Positions 60,245-64,000 of a stretch of 64,000 nt of DNA are shown here, piece after piece. Under the pieces are notes generated by a model that was given only the letters and a program-made list of their open reading frames with translations, was not told where the DNA came from and did no database searches. Location: NCBI RefSeq assembly GCF_019200975.1, contig NZ_JAHTMR010000004.1, positions 248,001 through 312,000 on the forward strand, written 5' to 3'. The stretch comes from Pseudomonas sp. PD9R. GTDB lineage: Bacteria; Pseudomonadota; Gammaproteobacteria; Pseudomonadales; Pseudomonadaceae. Made by a program: the position numbers and the translations under genes. Numbering within the stretch: the stretch's first letter is position 1; each line of letters opens with the position of its first letter.

Positions 60245-61222
60245 TCAGATTTGAACCAATGGCGATTTGGCTGGCCGCAAGCACTTACATGTCCAGACTT
60301 CGCTTTCGGGCGTTTGTGTCGACAGGACAATATGGTGAATCAGCGCGGCTTGGTAGGTAGAGAACAGCTTGTCTTCACGGTGCACCAAATGTACCTGCAT
60401 GTTGAAACGAAAATCAGGCAGGTCCAGCAGTTTCAGCGTGCCTTGTTCGATCTCCGATTGGACCGATGAATGCAACATGAAACACACACCGAGGTCATTT
60501 CTGACCGCGTGCTTGATCGCTTCCGGATGACCGAACTCAAGAATGATATTGCGATTTTCCAAGCCTTTTTTACGCAGCAGGTCGTCTTCTACCTTACGAC
60601 GGACCGTATTCTGCGGCGCACTGATAAATGCGGCTTTTTTCAGACTGGCCAACAGGTTGACCTCATCCAGCCATCGAGTTTCAGGGGCGCAGACCAGGAC
60701 CAAGGGCTCGTTCCAGAGATAGTGTGTCGTCAATCGGTCCAGGTCCTGGTTCGGCTCCAGGAGCGTTACAGCGAAATCGCACCCACCGGTACGAGTAGCG
60801 TCCAGGGCGGCGGTTGGATTGGAGACCTGGACAGTGACCACCCCCTCTGCATGCTGGCGCGAGAACTCTGAAATAAGCGGCGGCAACGAGTAAGAACCGA
60901 CCGACATCGACGTCGCGACGACGGCGTTACCTCGAGAGCCAGATTCAACCCCAGCCAGTTCACGTTCCATTTCGCGCGTGCGGGTAATGACCTCCACCGC
61001 CCATCGATGAATACGGTGGCCAGCATCCGTCAGGGCGATGTTGCGTCCCACGCGCTCGACCAGCGCACATCCAATTTTGGCCTCCATGCTGCGTAAATGT
61101 GCAGTGACGACCGGCTGTGTCACACACAACTGATCTGCTGCCCGGGTGACACTCCCGAGTTCAGCAACGGTGCAAAAAACTTCAAGCTTCTGAAAAGTGA
61201 GGTAAGGGTCAAATCCGCGCAT
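60245..61222 (-). CDS. LysR-family regulator divergent from MBL hydrolase
   Basis: 325 residues. HTH at FQKLEVFCTVAELGSVTRAADQLCVTQPVVTAHLRSMEAKIG; binding domain with RGNAVVATSMSVGSYSLPP. The ATG at 61220-61222 has AAGGTG before it; an ATG 15 bases upstream is possible. CynR/CysB-like group. Divergent from the MBL gene over the 61270 element. Confidence 0.88.
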   Translation of the reverse strand: MRGFDPYLTFQKLEVFCTVAELGSVTRAADQLCVTQPVVTAHLRSMEAKIGCALVERVGRNIALTDAGHRIHRWAVEVITRTREMERELAGVESGSRGNAVVATSMSVGSYSLPPLISEFSRQHAEGVVTVQVSNPTAALDATRTGGCDFAVTLLEPNQDLDRLTTHYLWNEPLVLVCAPETRWLDEVNLLASLKKAAFISAPQNTVRRKVEDDLLRKKGLENRNIILEFGHPEAIKHAVRNDLGVCFMLHSSVQSEIEQGTLKLLDLPDFRFNMQVHLVHREDKLFSTYQAALIHHIVLSTQTPESEVWTCKCLRPAKSPLVQI

Positions 61223-61269
61223 AAACACCTTATTCATCGTCGATGAGCTATGGGAAAGTGCTTTATTAA

Positions 61270-61305
61270 CTATTAGAAGCTATGTGAGAGGTTACCCAGA
61301 ATCGG
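61270..61305. promoter_or_regulatory. Conserved regulatory element CTATTAGAAG-N11-GTTAC, copy 2
   Basis: CTATTAGAAG (61270-61279), 11 bases, GTTACCCAGAATCGG (61291-61305), 108 bases before the MBL start; same spacing as 53021-53056. Confidence 0.55.
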
Positions 61306-61412
61306 GATAGACAACAACCGCAGGGCGATCACTCATGCGCTGGCGGTTGTTGATCGAGCAATTAGTCCGCGTCACTACGTCTGCTACAACGATGAATCGG
61401 AGAATAAAAATA

Positions 61413-62372
61413 ATGAAATCTGATGTTCAAGGTTGTAACCACCTCGGTCATGCCCATCACAACGATTGTCCAGCACTCAGCCAGATAGTCAGGGGGAGGG
61501 TTGGCGCAGTTGAAATAATACGACTCTACGACACATCCCTGTTGGGAGAGACGGCCCAATCATGGTTTCCTGACTTCGATCGTGAACTTGTCGAGGCGCA
61601 TGAGCATTGGCTGGCACCCAATCACTATGATCCCGAAAGCGGGCGTATTTTCATGCCAGTGCATAGCTGGATCGTTCGTACCGACAAACACACGATTTTG
61701 ATCGACAGTTGTGTCGGCAATCACAAAGTACGACCTGGTTTGTCTGAAATGCATCAGCTGAATACCGGCTATCTCAAACGGATGAAGTCGCTCGGCGTCC
61801 AGCCCGAGGATATTGATTTCGTGATGTGCTCACACTTACACGCAGACCATACAGGCTGGAATACACAGCTGGTGAATGGTACTTGGGTTCCGACATTCCC
61901 AAATGCCAAATATGTGATTTCGCAAATCGAACATGATCATACGGAAAGATTGGCCCGCGATAGTTCTTTAGGGGCGCCCGCGTGGTTTACGAACATGTAT
62001 AACGATAGTGTGTTGCCGATCATCGAAGCAGGGCAGGCAACGTTTTTCGATGATACATATGCCCTGGATGATACTTTTCTCATCAGGCATGCCCCAGGAC
62101 ATTCCGCAGGGCATGTGCGAATTGAGTTGAAGTCAGGTGATCAATACGGCGTGTTTTGTGGCGACATGATTCATTCCCCCATTCAGGTTCCCTTCTGGCA
62201 CTGGAGCAGCAGAGTTTGCGAGGATCCAGCCCAGGCCGCACGCAGTCGTCACGAATTGCTGTCTTTTTGTGTAGAGAATAATGCGCTTCTTCTACCCGGT
62301 CATTTTGAAGATCCCTATATCGGTAGAATTATCGATAACGCTGGAACCTTCGGTATCCGCTTTGGGTGGTGA
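61413..62372 (+). CDS. Metallo-beta-lactamase-fold hydrolase (lactonase-like)
   Basis: 319 residues. Zinc motif SHLHADHTGW with His141, His143, Asp145 and His146; later His in APGHSAGH, CGDMIHSP and LPGHFEDPY complete the two-metal set. Resembles AHL lactonases and methyl parathion hydrolase-type enzymes. ATG at 61413 has GGAGA upstream. Candidate for hydrolysing a lactone from ring cleavage. Confidence 0.87.
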   Translation: MKSDVQGCNHLGHAHHNDCPALSQIVRGRVGAVEIIRLYDTSLLGETAQSWFPDFDRELVEAHEHWLAPNHYDPESGRIFMPVHSWIVRTDKHTILIDSCVGNHKVRPGLSEMHQLNTGYLKRMKSLGVQPEDIDFVMCSHLHADHTGWNTQLVNGTWVPTFPNAKYVISQIEHDHTERLARDSSLGAPAWFTNMYNDSVLPIIEAGQATFFDDTYALDDTFLIRHAPGHSAGHVRIELKSGDQYGVFCGDMIHSPIQVPFWHWSSRVCEDPAQAARSRHELLSFCVENNALLLPGHFEDPYIGRIIDNAGTFGIRFGW

Positions 62373-62456
62373 CTTCAGGCAGGGTGTCTACTGCGGCTCA
62401 TGCTGAGAAATGCAGCCGCATGGCCCCCTATTGTTTGATGGATAAAAGTAAATCCA

Positions 62457-62477
62457 ATAACAAAAACAACAGGAAAT
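62457..62477 (+). promoter_or_regulatory. Crc/Hfq-type A-rich site
   Basis: AATAACAAAAACAACAGGA abuts the ribosome binding site of the ten-codon frame at 62483. Confidence 0.5.
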
Positions 62478-62482
62478 CCAAG

Positions 62483-62515
62483 ATGATCTCTATAGCCGGC
62501 CTCAATCCTCGGTAA
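62483..62515 (+). CDS. Ten-codon open frame, leader peptide or truncated gene start
   Basis: ATG at 62483 with AGGA about 9 bases upstream encodes MISIAGLNPR and a TAA. It has every mark of a translated gene start but no downstream gene in frame. It could be a leader peptide for the porin or the scar of a deleted gene. Confidence 0.35.
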   Translation: MISIAGLNPR

Positions 62516-62604
62516 AGCCTATCCGTACACGCTTCAAAACACGTCGTGAAAGATTTCGGCGCTATTTGGTATGGGCGCTGGAATTGAACTGACGATGATT
62601 TTAA

Positions 62605-62631
62605 ATCCTGAACAATTCCAAGAAACAGGAT
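62605..62631 (+). promoter_or_regulatory. 5' UTR hairpin at the ribosome binding site of the second OprD gene
   Basis: ATCCTG (62605-62610) pairs with CAGGAT (62626-62631), holding the AGGA binding site 10 bases before ATG. Twin of 22747-22775. Confidence 0.5.
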
Positions 62632-62639
62632 AGATCGGC

Positions 62640-63959
62640 ATGCTTATTACCCAATCAAAGTGGTTGTTGATATTGCTGTGGGCGAGCGTTTCATCTGTAA
62701 CGATGGCGCAAAATCAAAGTGAGGCTGAGGGGTTTATTGAAGACAGTCATGTCGGGCTGTTTATGCGTAACTTCTACTTTAATCGGGATTTTCGTAGCGA
62801 CTATGGTCCCGGTAAGGTAGCTCAGGAGTGGGCGCAGGGTTTAACACTCTCCTTTCGTTCGGGCTATACACAGGGATTGTTTGGTTTCGGCGTGGATACC
62901 TTCGCCAATATAGGTCTGAAACTGGATGGCGGTGCGGGCCGGCCACCCCTTCTATTATTAGCGAGAGACAGCAACGGCAACCCGGAAAACGAATATTCAG
63001 AAGTCGGTGCTGCTTTGAAAATGCGCTTGTCTGACACAGAACTGAAAGCAGGTGATTTAGCGCCTTACAATCCGGTCATGGCGATTGCAACTTCTCGACT
63101 TTTCCCCGCCAGCGCCCAAGGTCTGCAGGTGGTGAGCAGTGATATACCAGGCTTGCGTTTGGATGCCGGGCATTTCACGTCGGGCAATGATGTCAACTCA
63201 ACAAACAGAGATGGTCCATTGAAAGCGTTTTATGCCCAGCGCGACGCGAGCAGTATTGACTATGTCGGTGGTTGGTACAAAGTCAATAGTCAACTCACGC
63301 TAGGGGCTTTCGCCGCTAATTATGCAGACATCTGGAATCAGTACTACCTGAGCGCGGCACTGAATCTTCCAATCAACGACCTGCAAGCCATCGGCCTGCA
63401 ATTGACGGCCTACCATACCGATGACAGTGGCAAGAGCATTGCTGGCAATATCAACAATACGACATGGTCAGCGGAATTGGCGTACAGCGTCGGCATTCAG
63501 AAATTCACGCTGGCCAGGCAACAGGTTCATGGAGATGAGCCGTTCGATTATTTAGGGTTTGCATCAATGCCGGGTGATGCCATCGGCTTCCTCGCCAATA
63601 AGGCCCAGAATCTGGACTTCAACCTTCCTAACGAGCGGTCCTGGCAGTTGCGCTATAACCTCGATCTGGTGAGCTTTGGGGCGCCAGGGTTGACCTTCAT
63701 GGCGCGCTACATAACCAGCGAAGGCATCGACGGCAGTCATTACGGCGGTGGTGCCTATTCCAGGTACCAGACCGTAACGGATGGCAGTCGCTGGGAGCGC
63801 GACCTGGAAGTGGCATACGTGGTGCAAAGTGGTCCGGCGAAAGATCTTGTTATTCGTGTGGGAAAATCTGCACATCGCGCCGACGCGAGTGTGCAGCGTG
63901 TCGATCTGCCGAGCCTGGATGAAACGAGGGTTATGATTGAGTATCCCTTGTCTTTCTAA
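62640..63959 (+). CDS. OprD-family outer-membrane porin, paralogue of 22785
   Basis: 439 residues, signal peptide ending SVTMA then QNQSEAEGFIEDSHVGLFMRN. Same length as the porin at 22785 and highly similar throughout, e.g. RNFYFNRDFRSDYGP and DGSRWERDLEV; C-terminal VMIEYPLSF. Likely a second specific channel for a related substrate. It follows the MBL hydrolase gene by 267 bases. Confidence 0.93.
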   Translation: MLITQSKWLLILLWASVSSVTMAQNQSEAEGFIEDSHVGLFMRNFYFNRDFRSDYGPGKVAQEWAQGLTLSFRSGYTQGLFGFGVDTFANIGLKLDGGAGRPPLLLLARDSNGNPENEYSEVGAALKMRLSDTELKAGDLAPYNPVMAIATSRLFPASAQGLQVVSSDIPGLRLDAGHFTSGNDVNSTNRDGPLKAFYAQRDASSIDYVGGWYKVNSQLTLGAFAANYADIWNQYYLSAALNLPINDLQAIGLQLTAYHTDDSGKSIAGNINNTTWSAELAYSVGIQKFTLARQQVHGDEPFDYLGFASMPGDAIGFLANKAQNLDFNLPNERSWQLRYNLDLVSFGAPGLTFMARYITSEGIDGSHYGGGAYSRYQTVTDGSRWERDLEVAYVVQSGPAKDLVIRVGKSAHRADASVQRVDLPSLDETRVMIEYPLSF

Positions 63960-64000
63960 GGCTCCACATTAATTTGATTTGGATTGAACGCCATGGTGTA

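Noticed and set aside
1-64000. CRISPR array, tRNA/rRNA genes or transposases
   Set aside because: No repeat-spacer pattern, cloverleaf-like sequence or transposase motif was seen. Short or highly diverged elements could be missed by eye.

Overview
The window looks like a chromosomal segment of a fluorescent-group Pseudomonas (inference). It carries two OprD-type porins, DHA2 (EmrAB-type) and AAHS (aromatic acid) transporters, many LysR regulators, REP-like scars and A-rich Crc/Hfq-type sites in front of catabolic genes. No rRNA, tRNA, CRISPR array, integrase or transposase is visible.

Left arm (1-11034) is a defence island. On the minus strand an OLD/TOPRIM nuclease overlaps a UvrD-like helicase (class 2 OLD, Gabija-like), followed by the start of an unidentified third gene cut by the window edge. 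Then come an orphan 254-codon gene, a polytopic membrane protein and a 1706-residue STAND-type ATPase with an N-terminal PD-(D/E)xK-like nuclease domain. Positions 11035-12101 are a decay zone: a diverged, stop-containing copy of the 5' part of the nearby GMC oxidoreductase locus and the first ~45 codons of a 3-hydroxyisobutyrate-dehydrogenase-like gene, each ending at a REP-like sequence.

12102-20099 holds a LysR/GMC oxidoreductase divergent pair and a tripartite efflux operon (EmrA-like adaptor, EmrB-like MFS pump, OprM-like channel) with a divergent LysR gene.

20148-39768 is a large catabolic cluster: epimerase, SDRs and SnoaL proteins on the minus strand; then OprD porin, aldehyde dehydrogenase, KstD-like flavin dehydrogenase, SDRs, a second SnoaL protein, an alpha/beta hydrolase, a VOC protein, an acyl/aryl-CoA ligase, a 4HBT thioesterase, a salicylyl-CoA-5-hydroxylase-like flavoprotein, an AAHS transporter, another SDR, an outer-membrane MetA-pathway protein and a TetR regulator. 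Shared palindromic operators occur at several promoters. My reading is uptake of an alicyclic or aromatic compound, oxidation to the acid, ring dehydrogenation, CoA activation, hydroxylation on the thioester and release of a hydroxylated acid. The exact substrate is not evident and no classical ring-cleavage dioxygenase is present.

39951-44590 is a second, larger OLD-nuclease/UvrD-helicase pair, placed between catabolic blocks.

44832-63959 is a second catabolic block: a six-gene minus operon (SnoaL, luciferase-like monooxygenase, MFS, double SnoaL, aldo/keto reductase, 3-alpha-HSD-like SDR) with divergent LysR; a maleate-isomerase-like gene with an SDR; a GMC alcohol oxidase/dehydrogenase; a VanB-type reductase and VanA-type Rieske oxygenase; a truncated LysR; aldehyde dehydrogenase; a class II aldolase-type decarboxylase; LysR; a metallo-beta-lactamase-fold hydrolase; and a second OprD porin closely similar to the first.
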